Shown here piece by piece: positions 25,226 to 33,706 of a DNA stretch of 64,000 nucleotides. A program made the position numbers and the translations under genes. The stretch is taken from positions 48,840-112,839 of the forward strand of contig ONPD01000008.1 in the NCBI GenBank assembly GCA_900319625.1, written 5' to 3'. This DNA comes from an uncultured Treponema sp. (GTDB lineage Bacteria; Spirochaetota; Spirochaetia; Treponematales; Treponemataceae). Below the pieces are notes generated by a model that was not told where the DNA came from, ran no database searches, and was given only the letters and a program-made list of their open reading frames with translations. Numbering within the stretch: the first letter of the stretch is position 1; each line of letters starts with the position of its first letter.

Positions 25226-25846
25226 ATGCTAATCAAAAAGTTTGAACCGACATCTACGGGGCTTTGCCGACTTACGCCGGACCAGGGTGCTGTTTTTTAT
25301 GTGCGCAGGGAATATCTTCCCGGTTTTGATTTTGATTCTCTTTTTGCTGGGGCAGAGTTTGAAAGCGAAGGGGAGATTTCTCTTCTTCTGGACGCAGGCC
25401 TTGCTTCCCTGGTTGAACTTAAGGCAATAACTTATCTGGGACGCTGCGAGCAGTGCCGCTTTAATCTTACAAATAAACTTATTCAGAAGGGGTATGAAAA
25501 AAAATATATTGCAATGGCCCTGGACTTTCTTGAAAGTAAAAATCTTTTGAGTGACAGGCGTTTTGCCTCGGCCTGGCTGAACTCTCGCAAGACTAATCAT
25601 TATGAGGGGCGGACAAGGCTTTCTGCAGAGCTGGCTTCCCGGGGAATCGGGCGGGAAGTTGCAGCCGGGGCGCTGGATGAATTCTTTCAGGAAAATGATG
25701 AAGAAGAGCTTTGCCGTAAGGCTTATGAAAAGCTTTACAAAAATGGAAAGCGGGACGAAAAGCTGGTGGCTGCCCTTATGAAAGCGGGCTTTTCTTATAA
25801 ACTGGTAAAGTGTATTATAAATGAAGCGGTGGGGAACGCCATATGA
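25226..25846 (+). CDS. recX: regulatory protein RecX
   Basis: A 206-residue RecX-family protein, a modulator that binds inside RecA filaments and limits recombination. After a ~70-residue N-terminal part, three-helix repeats follow: AITYLGRCEQCRFNLTNKLIQKGY, then ALDFLESKNLLSDRRFASAWLNSR, then GRTRLSAELASRGI. This is the usual RecX layout. recA is not in the window. The ATG at 25226 is chosen because the upstream in-frame codons overlap the promoter. The stop overlaps the start of the oligopeptide-binding protein gene (ATGA), which places an SOS/recombination gene at the head of a peptide-uptake operon. Confidence 0.87.
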   Translation: MLIKKFEPTSTGLCRLTPDQGAVFYVRREYLPGFDFDSLFAGAEFESEGEISLLLDAGLASLVELKAITYLGRCEQCRFNLTNKLIQKGYEKKYIAMALDFLESKNLLSDRRFASAWLNSRKTNHYEGRTRLSAELASRGIGREVAAGALDEFFQENDEEELCRKAYEKLYKNGKRDEKLVAALMKAGFSYKLVKCIINEAVGNAI

Positions 25847-27669
25847 AAAATAAATTAAAAAACGTTGCATTTTTAGCCGGAGTCTGTGCACTTTTCTTTT
25901 CCTGCACAAAAACGCCGGAAATGACGCTGGAAGAAATCGAGGCGCTGCAAAAATCCCTGGATTACGACTTAATTCAAAAATCTCTTTCTAAGCCTTACAA
26001 AAATCAGGAATTTCAGCCTGGGCGCACTGGCGGAGTCTGGAACGACACTATTCTTTCTGACCCGAAAACCTTTAATCAGCTGGTGGGAATCCGTGACGGA
26101 AGCTCTGCGGGGATAATCGGAAAAACTCTGGACTGGCTTTTTGATTACAGCTATGTTACCCGCGAATGGACGCCTCATCTTGCTTCCTTTAATATTGAAG
26201 TTGATAAGACGGCACAGACTCTTACTGTTCACTGTACAATCCGCGATGACTCCTTCTGGACTTATTATAATTCTGATAAAAAAATCCCGGTTACTTCGGA
26301 TGATTTTGTTTTCTGGTACAACGAAATTGACGGTGATGCGGAATCGGGGCTTCGCGGTTATGAAGGACAGTGCATTACGATGGCGGACGGAAGCGAGCGC
26401 CACATTGACTGCGTAAAAATTGATGATAAGAATTTCGATTTTATTTTCCCCCGCATTGTGGCTGAGCCCCTTTTGACTGTAAATATGGACTGCTGTCCTT
26501 CTTTTATCTATGGGCCTGCCAAGGAAAAGGGGGGAATTAACGGAGTGAAAAATCTTTTCAGCGTTGACTGCGATCCAAAAACTATTCCTTCCTGCGGTAA
26601 ATATTACCTTATAGAATATGTGCCTTCCCGCCGCCTTGTTTACGCAAGAAATCCTTACTACTGGGAAAAGGACAGTCAGGGAAATTCGATTCCTTATCCA
26701 GAAAGCCTGGTCTGCCAGATTATCGGGGACCAGAACACTGAATATCTTCTGTTTAAGCAGGGAAAGACTGAAACTTATGCGCCCCGTCCGGAAGAGCTCA
26801 GTGATGTTGTAAACAATCAGAAGGATGAATATAGGGTTTTCAATGCTGATGGTTCTATGGGAAGCCAGCTCTGGTCTTTTAATCAGAATCCTAAAAACAA
26901 GGAACAGCCTTACTACAAATGGTTCTGTAAGAAGGAATTCCGCCAGGCTATGAGCTGCCTTCTCAACCGTGACCGCATTATCAATCAGACTTACAGGGGG
27001 CTTGCCCAGACTCAGTATTATTTCTTCCCGCCGATAAATCCTTATTATAATGAAAAAATCCAGCTGGATTACCGCTTTGACCCGGTCCGTGCAAAAAAGC
27101 TTCTTGAAAAAGCGGGCATTAAGCAGGGGGCGGACGGCCTTATGCGGGATGAAGATGGAAATCCTGTGGAATTTGACCTTTCGATTGCTTCGGGAATTAC
27201 TGTTACAAACGATATTGCCCAGATTATCAGTGATGAAGCTGCAAAGGTCGGAATAAAGATAAAGGTGCGTCAGACGGACTTTCAGAAGATGGTGGAATCT
27301 CTTTCCTATGACTTTGACTGGCAGTCAATTATTATCGGCCTTGGTGTAAACGGCTTTCCTTCGCAGGGCAGCAATGTCTGGCCTTCTTCGGGTAACCTTC
27401 ATTTGTGGTACCCGCTTCAGGAATCGCCTGCAACTGACTGGGAGGCCAGAATTGATTATCTTTATGAGGAGGGCTCCTATACTGTTGATCAGGCTGAGGC
27501 TAAAAAAATCTGGGATGAATATCAGAGTATAATCCTTGAGCAGTGTCCGGTAATTTACCTTATCCGCAGCAGAAGTTTTTTTGCCATCAGAAACCGCTGG
27601 GATTTAACCAATTTTTATTATGATAATCTTCGCGGCGCTGAGCTTGAATGGGTATATCTGAGACAATAA
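25843..27669 (+). CDS. oligopeptide-binding lipoprotein (SBP family 5, OppA-like)
   Basis: A 608-residue periplasmic binding lipoprotein (lipobox FFSC, Cys21). Family 5 features include GGVWNDTILSDPKTFNQL, DWLFDYSYVTREWTPHLA, PVTSDDFVFWYNE and KEFRQAMSCLLNRDRIINQTYRG, then FDPVRAKKLLEKAG. It captures peptides or similar solutes for the permeases encoded downstream. The insertion after Cys21 (an EEIEALQKSL helix) is unusual. It starts inside recX (ATGA overlap). Permease genes follow only after an intervening diguanylate cyclase gene. The substrate class within family 5 (peptide, nickel, sugar) is inferred. Confidence 0.9.
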   Translation: MKNKLKNVAFLAGVCALFFSCTKTPEMTLEEIEALQKSLDYDLIQKSLSKPYKNQEFQPGRTGGVWNDTILSDPKTFNQLVGIRDGSSAGIIGKTLDWLFDYSYVTREWTPHLASFNIEVDKTAQTLTVHCTIRDDSFWTYYNSDKKIPVTSDDFVFWYNEIDGDAESGLRGYEGQCITMADGSERHIDCVKIDDKNFDFIFPRIVAEPLLTVNMDCCPSFIYGPAKEKGGINGVKNLFSVDCDPKTIPSCGKYYLIEYVPSRRLVYARNPYYWEKDSQGNSIPYPESLVCQIIGDQNTEYLLFKQGKTETYAPRPEELSDVVNNQKDEYRVFNADGSMGSQLWSFNQNPKNKEQPYYKWFCKKEFRQAMSCLLNRDRIINQTYRGLAQTQYYFFPPINPYYNEKIQLDYRFDPVRAKKLLEKAGIKQGADGLMRDEDGNPVEFDLSIASGITVTNDIAQIISDEAAKVGIKIKVRQTDFQKMVESLSYDFDWQSIIIGLGVNGFPSQGSNVWPSSGNLHLWYPLQESPATDWEARIDYLYEEGSYTVDQAEAKKIWDEYQSIILEQCPVIYLIRSRSFFAIRNRWDLTNFYYDNLRGAELEWVYLRQ

Positions 27670-27690
27670 TTTCCGTCTGTAATTTTAAAA

Positions 27691-27719
27691 TTGCGAATGT
27701 AGGAAAATTGTCCTATAAT
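27691..27719 (+). promoter_or_regulatory. promoter of the diguanylate cyclase gene
   Basis: TTGCGA at 27691-27696 and a perfect TATAAT at 27714-27719, spaced 17 bases, giving a leader of about 35 bases. Confidence 0.75.
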
Positions 27720-27761
27720 AATATATTATATTTATAAATGTAAGAAGGCGTTGCTGAAAAG

Positions 27762-29450
27762 ATGCGTTATAGAAGCAGAGTAAATCGTTGCATCCTTTTT
27801 ATTATTCTTTCTCTTTTTGTGCTGACTCTGGCAGGAAAAATCATAAAGGCCAGTTATCTGAAAACTGAGCAGAAGAAAAATCAGGCTTTGATTGATGAAG
27901 CGGTTTCAAAGATAGAATACACTCAGGATAAGCTGGCCTATGACCTGGAGCTTTTTCTTCCGCTTACTAAGCTTAAAAATCTTACAGACGAACAGAACGG
28001 GCAGATTTATTTATTGATTACCAATTTTTACTATTTAAACAATGATATTAAATCCTATTTTGAAACAGTAGGCCGGGCACTTTTTTACTGTCAGCGGGCA
28101 AAAAATTTTGGAGGCACGCTTTATCTTTATGCCAGTATGGCAAAATACTTCCTGCAAATTGGTGCTGAACAGCTTGCATTTGAAGTTACGGCAAAAATGG
28201 CTTCCTTTGGTTCAATCTACGAGTGTGATAATGTGCTTTCCCGCATTCAGGCTTTTCAGGTTTATTCAAGTTATCTGATTAATGAAAAGGAGTTTGACAG
28301 GGCTTATCTGGCGGCAGTAAAGGTGGTAGAGGATGCAGATCTTGCGAGTATTATGACAAGTCCTGCTATTAAGAATGAATATGAACGAGCCGGCCAGACA
28401 ATAAAGGCAACAATCCTTCTTAATCAGGACAAAATAAATGAAGCCTATACGATGGCCTGCAGCCTTTTTGAAAGATATGTAAATCCTGATGAGGTGGTAT
28501 CTCAGTTTTCTGCCTTTGATTTTTATATGCCTCTTCTTGAAATACAGATCCGCTGGGCTGTGGCTCAGCAAAATTTTGAAAAGGCAATTGAATATTTTAA
28601 GGAATACGGAAAATACTGCGATATGTTCTTTTTCAAAAACAAAAAGATCCGTATGGCAGGCTTTCTGATGTCTTCACTTCCGCTTGAAATGTCAAATGAA
28701 CGCCGCGAAATTTATACATGGCTATCTGAAGATTCCCAGTCGCTGGTAAAAAGTCTTGTAAAGGATTATACCTTCCTTGTTTACGACAAGTTCTCTACAA
28801 TAATGACAGAGCTTGATTTGCAGAACACTATTTATGAAAAGACCCGCGATAAAGTTCGTTCTACGGTTTTCAACCTTCTGCTTGCCGCTGTTATAATTCT
28901 TTTGTGTTATACTCTCTTTAATGAAGCCCAGACTGACGGCCTGACCAAGCTTTCTAACCGGGGTGCCCTCAATACAAAGATTTTCTGGCTGGAGTTTTTT
29001 AAGATTCATTATTCTGCAATTATGATTGATCTGGACGATTTTAAGAAAATCAACGACACCTATGGCCACAAGACAGGCGACGAAGTGCTGAAGGGCGTAA
29101 GCGGCATTGTCCTTGATGCAGAGCATCCTCATATGCGTGCCTACCGCTATGGTGGTGAGGAAATTGTCGTGATTTTTGAGCGTACTTCTTTTGATGATGT
29201 AATCCGTCAGGCTGAATCAATCAGGTCTAAAATCTGCCGTCTGAAGTTTGAAAACGAAGTAAAAATCACCGCAAGCTTCGGTATTGGAACAAAGCCTGAA
29301 AATCCGATAATTCAGGCCGACGAAAACCTTTACTACGCAAAACGAAAGGGAAAAAATATTGTTGCCTATAAATTGAACAACAAGCAGTATCTGGCAGAGC
29401 GTCGTCTTGAAATAAGAAATCCTATGCCTGATACTATTATAATACAATAA
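27762..29450 (+). CDS. membrane diguanylate cyclase (GGDEF) with TPR-like sensor
   Basis: A 562-residue protein predicted to make c-di-GMP. A membrane helix (about 8-30) and a helical, TPR-like extracytoplasmic region (about 35-365) precede a second helix (about 371-390) and a GGDEF domain. DLDDFKKINDTYGHKTGDEVL carries the metal Asp and the substrate Asn/Asp. The active loop is YGGEEI (464-468), with Ile in place of the usual Phe. The RxxD inhibitory site is missing (HPHM at its place). It lies between the binding-protein and permease genes of an oligopeptide importer and has its own promoter. A peptide-sensing role is inference. Confidence 0.88.
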   Translation: MRYRSRVNRCILFIILSLFVLTLAGKIIKASYLKTEQKKNQALIDEAVSKIEYTQDKLAYDLELFLPLTKLKNLTDEQNGQIYLLITNFYYLNNDIKSYFETVGRALFYCQRAKNFGGTLYLYASMAKYFLQIGAEQLAFEVTAKMASFGSIYECDNVLSRIQAFQVYSSYLINEKEFDRAYLAAVKVVEDADLASIMTSPAIKNEYERAGQTIKATILLNQDKINEAYTMACSLFERYVNPDEVVSQFSAFDFYMPLLEIQIRWAVAQQNFEKAIEYFKEYGKYCDMFFFKNKKIRMAGFLMSSLPLEMSNERREIYTWLSEDSQSLVKSLVKDYTFLVYDKFSTIMTELDLQNTIYEKTRDKVRSTVFNLLLAAVIILLCYTLFNEAQTDGLTKLSNRGALNTKIFWLEFFKIHYSAIMIDLDDFKKINDTYGHKTGDEVLKGVSGIVLDAEHPHMRAYRYGGEEIVVIFERTSFDDVIRQAESIRSKICRLKFENEVKITASFGIGTKPENPIIQADENLYYAKRKGKNIVAYKLNNKQYLAERRLEIRNPMPDTIIIQ

Positions 29451-29478
29451 AAATAAATACAAAAAAAACGGTAAAAAA

Positions 29479-30558
29479 ATGAAGGTGTGGGATTTATATA
29501 AAAAAAAGGCCCCTATGGCGGCTTTTATAACAGGACGGGTAATTACTATGCTCGTTCTGCTTTTCTTTTTAGGCTTTGCCCTCTTCGGGCTTATGGAGCT
29601 TGCACCCGGCGATATTGTTGATCAGATGATGAGTCAGCAGATTATGTCCAGCATGAACGGAAGCGGAGCTGGCGGCAAAGGTGAGGGTGGCTCAAAGGCT
29701 GAAAAAGACAATCTTTTTACCGAAAAACAGATGGCTCAGCTTCGTGCGGAGTTCGGCCTTGATAAGCCCTTTTACGTTCAGTATTTTAAGTGGCTGGACA
29801 GGGTAATCATTCATCACGACCTTGGAACAAGCCTGATTTCACGCGCGCCGGTTAGCTTTTTAATCCGCTCGCGAATCTGGAATTCCGTCCTTCTCAACCT
29901 TATTTCCCTTGTTTTTATTACGCTTTTTTCCTTTCTGCTGGGCGTCTATTTTTCCAGTAAGGCGGGAACCCCTACCGACACGGCAGTCACCTTCTTCGCC
30001 CTCTTTTTTCACGCCTTCCCGGGCCTGCTTCTTCTGATTCTGGCCCAGCTTTTTGCGGCGGTAACTGGCCTTTTCCCGGTCACAGCCTATCCGGACTTTT
30101 CTTTTTCTGATTCGCCGGCAGCCTTTACTTTCAGTTATATCCACCACATTTTCCTCCCGCTTCTGGTGGCTTTTGTGGGCGGGGTAGGGGGCACCATGCG
30201 AATGATTCGTGCCACTATGCTGGACCAGATGGGACTCCCTTACATTTTTGCCCTGCGCGCCCGGGGCATTTCAGAAAAACGTGTTTACTTAAATCACGCC
30301 TTCCGCAACACCCTCAATCCTTACATAACCGGAAGTGCAAACCTTCTTGCGGGGCTTTTTTCCGGCTCCCTGGTGCTCGAAATTATTTTTGCCTATCCGG
30401 GAATTGGGCGGCTTATGTACGAGGCAGTTTTGCAGCAGGATATCAATCTTGTTCTTGCAAACTCTATGTTTATTTCTGCCCTGGTTTTAATCGGAATGGT
30501 AATAAGCGATATCCTTCTTGCCTTTGTTGACCCGAGAATCCGCTACGGAAAAGAATAG
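29479..30558 (+). CDS. oppB: oligopeptide ABC permease OppB
   Basis: A 359-residue inner-membrane permease. The N-terminal helix and LMELAPGDIVDQMM are typical of OppB/DppB, followed by FGLDKPFYVQYFKWL and DLGTSL. The EAA-type loop ALRARGISEKRVYLNHAFRNTLNP contacts the ATPases. A Gly/Ser/Lys-rich insert (about 62-80) breaks the first periplasmic loop. The ribosome site is weak. It pairs with the permease half of the downstream fusion protein. Confidence 0.92.
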   Translation: MKVWDLYKKKAPMAAFITGRVITMLVLLFFLGFALFGLMELAPGDIVDQMMSQQIMSSMNGSGAGGKGEGGSKAEKDNLFTEKQMAQLRAEFGLDKPFYVQYFKWLDRVIIHHDLGTSLISRAPVSFLIRSRIWNSVLLNLISLVFITLFSFLLGVYFSSKAGTPTDTAVTFFALFFHAFPGLLLLILAQLFAAVTGLFPVTAYPDFSFSDSPAAFTFSYIHHIFLPLLVAFVGGVGGTMRMIRATMLDQMGLPYIFALRARGISEKRVYLNHAFRNTLNPYITGSANLLAGLFSGSLVLEIIFAYPGIGRLMYEAVLQQDINLVLANSMFISALVLIGMVISDILLAFVDPRIRYGKE

Positions 30559-30573
30559 GAAGGAGGGAAGAAG

Positions 30574-32580
30574 ATGAAAAAGTTTTTAGATTTTCTTAAG
30601 ACACGAAAGCTGGCCTTTATTTCTGTAATCTGCCTGCTTCTGGTCTATTTTATCATGATTTTTGCGGAGTTTTTTGCTCCTTATCCTTCAACTCTCAGTC
30701 ATGAGCAGAATACCTATCATCCTGCCAACATCCAGCTGACCCTGAAGGGACTTAAAGTGCGCGAATACCGGATAATCAACCAGTCCACCTGGAAATACGC
30801 CCGCGTCAGTAACAAAGAATGCATCCACGACCTGGGCTTTTTTGTAAAAGGCCAGCCTTACCGCATCCTGGGCATCATTCCCGCCAGCCGTCATCTTTTC
30901 GGCTGTAAGGACGGCTCCTATCCGGTCTACCTGCTTGGCGCCGACAGCCTGGGCCGCGACCTTTTTTCCCGCATAGTTTACGGAAGCCGCATTTCCCTTA
31001 CAATCGGCTTTGTAGCCACCGCAGTTTCTCTTCTGCTTGCCATTCTGCTGGGCGGCCTTTCCGGCTACTTTGGCGGCGGCGTTGACTGGGGCATCATGCG
31101 CCTGTCCGAGTTTTTTATGCTGATTCCGTCGCTTTACTTCATCCTTTTTCTGCGCTCCCTTTTGAACGCAAAGATGGATTCCGGCGCCTCCTACATGATA
31201 ATCACGCTGATTCTTGCCCTGGTAGGCTGGCCCGGCTCCGCCCGAACGATCCGCGGAATCGTGCACGCCGTTAAGCGCGAGGAGTTTGTCGTTGATGCCG
31301 CCCTGGAAGGCGTTCCCAGCGTCGTAATCATCTTCCGCCACATAATTCCCCAGACCGCAAGCCTTCTGATTGTAAGCACAGCCCTTTCGATTCCGGGCTT
31401 TATTATGAGTGAAACAACCCTTTCTTACCTGGGCCTTGGAATTGCCGACCCTGCCGTCAGCTGGGGTAGCCTTATCAACCGCGATATTTCAACCCTCTCC
31501 AACCTAAAGAATTTTCCCTGGCTCCTTTACCCGGTCCTGATGCTGCTGCTGGTAACTCTTGCCTTCAATTTTCTAGGCGACGCCCTCCGCGACTTCTACG
31601 ACCCCTATAATGCGGTGTTTAAAAAACGTAAGCATAAATGTCAGCTGACTGCGAAGCAGGCTGCTGATGTTTCCGTTACGGGCACTGACGCTGGTGAAAA
31701 GATTACGACGGAAACAACAACGCCCCCGCTTCTAAGTGTCCAGAATCTCTCCGTTACCTTCGAAATCCTCCGCGGTCATAAATTCTCCTCAATACAGGCT
31801 GCCCGCGGCGTAAGCTTCGACGTAAAGTGCGGAGAAATCCTTGGAATCGTAGGTGAATCAGGAAGCGGAAAATCCGTTTCCACAACTGCAATTCCCGGCC
31901 TCCTTCCTGCAAATGCTACTCAGAGTGGAAAAATCTTCTACGACGGTGTAGAACTTACTGCTCTCAGCCAGTCACAGCTGCGCGAATACCGGGGAAATAA
32001 AATTGCCCTGATTTTCCAGGAGCCGGGCCGCTCTTTTGATCCTCTTCAGAATATAGGAAGCGTTTTCTGGGAAACTTACCGCATCCGTAATCCAAAAATC
32101 ACTAAAGAAGAAGCCTTCGAAAAAGCATCAAAGCTTCTGTCAGAAGTTGGAATCCCGGACCCGGCAGCCCGCCTTTCAGCCTTTCCTCATCAGTTTTCGG
32201 GCGGCCAGCTTCAGAGAATCGGAATTGCCCTTGCCCTTGCCCAGGACTGTCAGCTTTTAATTGCCGATGAGCCGACAACCGCCCTGGACGTAACAATTCA
32301 GGCTCAGATAGTTTCTCTTTTACTCCGCCTCAAAAAAGAAAGAAATCTTTCTATTATATTCATCAGCCACAATATCGACCTTGTAGCCCAGATTTCAGAC
32401 CGCATTGCTGTAATGTATAAAGGAAAAATCAAGGAAATCGGAAGCCCTGAGGAAATCATAAAGTCCCCGAAGCATCCCTACACAAAAGCCCTGCTGGGCG
32501 CCGTCCCTCAGTTCGGCAGTCACTACACCCTGGGAAAAATGCAGTCTATAAGCGAGGAAGAGAGGGCACAGTATGAGTAA
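30574..32580 (+). CDS. fused oligopeptide permease-ATPase (OppC-OppD)
   Basis: One 668-residue reading frame joins two normally separate subunits. Residues 1 to about 350 are an OppC-type permease (LLGADSLGRDLFSRIVYGSRISLTIG and the loop ALEGVPSVVIIFRHIIPQ). A Thr/Lys-rich linker (about 350-385) leads to an OppD-type ATPase: Walker A GESGSGKS near 427, signature FSGGQLQRIGIALAL near 541, Walker B LLIADEPTTALD, and switch HNIDL. The C-terminal YTKALLGAVPQF segment follows, but the Cys-rich end is absent. A strong GGAAGGAGGGA ribosome site precedes it. Its stop overlaps the oppF start by 8 bases. The fusion would fix one ATPase on one permease. Confidence 0.92.
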   Translation: MKKFLDFLKTRKLAFISVICLLLVYFIMIFAEFFAPYPSTLSHEQNTYHPANIQLTLKGLKVREYRIINQSTWKYARVSNKECIHDLGFFVKGQPYRILGIIPASRHLFGCKDGSYPVYLLGADSLGRDLFSRIVYGSRISLTIGFVATAVSLLLAILLGGLSGYFGGGVDWGIMRLSEFFMLIPSLYFILFLRSLLNAKMDSGASYMIITLILALVGWPGSARTIRGIVHAVKREEFVVDAALEGVPSVVIIFRHIIPQTASLLIVSTALSIPGFIMSETTLSYLGLGIADPAVSWGSLINRDISTLSNLKNFPWLLYPVLMLLLVTLAFNFLGDALRDFYDPYNAVFKKRKHKCQLTAKQAADVSVTGTDAGEKITTETTTPPLLSVQNLSVTFEILRGHKFSSIQAARGVSFDVKCGEILGIVGESGSGKSVSTTAIPGLLPANATQSGKIFYDGVELTALSQSQLREYRGNKIALIFQEPGRSFDPLQNIGSVFWETYRIRNPKITKEEAFEKASKLLSEVGIPDPAARLSAFPHQFSGGQLQRIGIALALAQDCQLLIADEPTTALDVTIQAQIVSLLLRLKKERNLSIIFISHNIDLVAQISDRIAVMYKGKIKEIGSPEEIIKSPKHPYTKALLGAVPQFGSHYTLGKMQSISEEERAQYE

Positions 32581-33565
32581 TATTATTGAAGTTCGAAATA
32601 TATTTAAGCAGTTTAATATGGAAGCCGGCTTTTTCGCAAAAAACCGTCAGAATGTCTATGCCGTAAACGACATTTCTTTTTCACTGGAACGGGGCAGCAC
32701 CTACGGTATCGTCGGCGAATCCGGCTGCGGAAAAACAACGACCGCAAAAATGCTGATTCAACTTTATAAGCAGACCAAAGGCCAGATTCTTTACAGGCCC
32801 GAAGAAGCTTCCCCTTTATATGCTATGAAAAACGAGGAAGGACTTGTAAATCTTTCATCTCTCAGAAAAAAAGAACTGGGACTTTACCGCGAGGAAGTAA
32901 AATACGTTTTTCAGGATCCGGCCCGTTCCCTGAATCCGAGAATGTCTGTTTTTGAAGTTTTGACTGCCGGTCTCCGCTATTCTTCTTTATGGCAGGGAAA
33001 GGAAGCTGCAATGGAGCTGGCTTCAAAAATCATAGAGGAAGTCGGCCTTAAAGGTGAAGACCTCTTCCGCCGTCCGGCAGAATTTTCCGGAGGTCAGCGT
33101 CAGCGCATTTCCATTGCCCGCGGACTTATCATGAATCCCCGCCTTCTTTTTTGTGACGAGGTTGTCAGCGCTCTGGATGTTTCAATTCAAGGGCAAATTA
33201 TCAATCTTCTTTCTGAGCTCAAGGAGGCCCGAAAACTTACTTATGTATTTATCACCCACGACCTTAAGGTTGCCTGCTACTTCTGCGATAAAATCGGGGT
33301 AATGTACCGGGGAGTCCTTGTGGAAGAAGCCCCGGCCAAAGACCTTTATAAAAATGCCCTTCACCCTTATACTCAACTGCTTTTCAGCGGTGCCCGGGGA
33401 GAAATCACTTCTTCAAATAAGGAAGTAAAAACAACCCTTACTCAGGAAAAATGCTGTCCTTTTGCCTACCGCTGTCCTCACGCTACGGAACGCTGCCAGA
33501 AGGAGCTGCCGGACTTGCGTGAAATTGAAGGCGGCCACCGGGTAAGATGCTTCCTGAATCAGTAA
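32573..33565 (+). CDS. oppF: oligopeptide ABC ATPase OppF
   Basis: The second ATPase of the importer, 330 residues. Walker A GESGCGKTT (about 49-57), Q-loop YVFQDPARSLNPRMSVFE, signature FSGGQRQRISIARGL (near 172), Walker B LLFCDEVVSALDVS and the switch His in FITHDLKV are seen. Walker B has Val in place of the usual Pro after DE. The C-terminus has the oligopeptide-type Cys cluster CCPFAYRCPHATERC found in OppD/OppF proteins. The start lies inside the end of the fused permease-ATPase gene. Confidence 0.93.
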   Translation: MSNIIEVRNIFKQFNMEAGFFAKNRQNVYAVNDISFSLERGSTYGIVGESGCGKTTTAKMLIQLYKQTKGQILYRPEEASPLYAMKNEEGLVNLSSLRKKELGLYREEVKYVFQDPARSLNPRMSVFEVLTAGLRYSSLWQGKEAAMELASKIIEEVGLKGEDLFRRPAEFSGGQRQRISIARGLIMNPRLLFCDEVVSALDVSIQGQIINLLSELKEARKLTYVFITHDLKVACYFCDKIGVMYRGVLVEEAPAKDLYKNALHPYTQLLFSGARGEITSSNKEVKTTLTQEKCCPFAYRCPHATERCQKELPDLREIEGGHRVRCFLNQ

Positions 33566-33660
33566 TAAAAATAACAAAGAATTATTTGTAATTGTCTGTA
33601 ATTTAAAATACAATGAAGCCCACAATATAAAAGTTATGAAAACAAAATGCCTAGGGAGAG

Positions 33661-33678
33661 TATAGCTTAGCAGCTATA
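33661..33678. repeat. short inverted repeat upstream of the chemoreceptor gene
   Basis: TATAGCT-TAGC-AGCTATA is a perfect 7-base stem 28 bases before the chemoreceptor ATG. It could be an operator or a leader hairpin. Confidence 0.4.
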
Positions 33679-33706
33679 TCATTATTATTTACCGATGGAG
33701 GAAAGA

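Noticed and set aside
33566..33706. A c-di-GMP riboswitch ahead of the chemoreceptor gene
   Set aside because: The conserved GEMM core sequences are absent; only a short 7-base hairpin is present.
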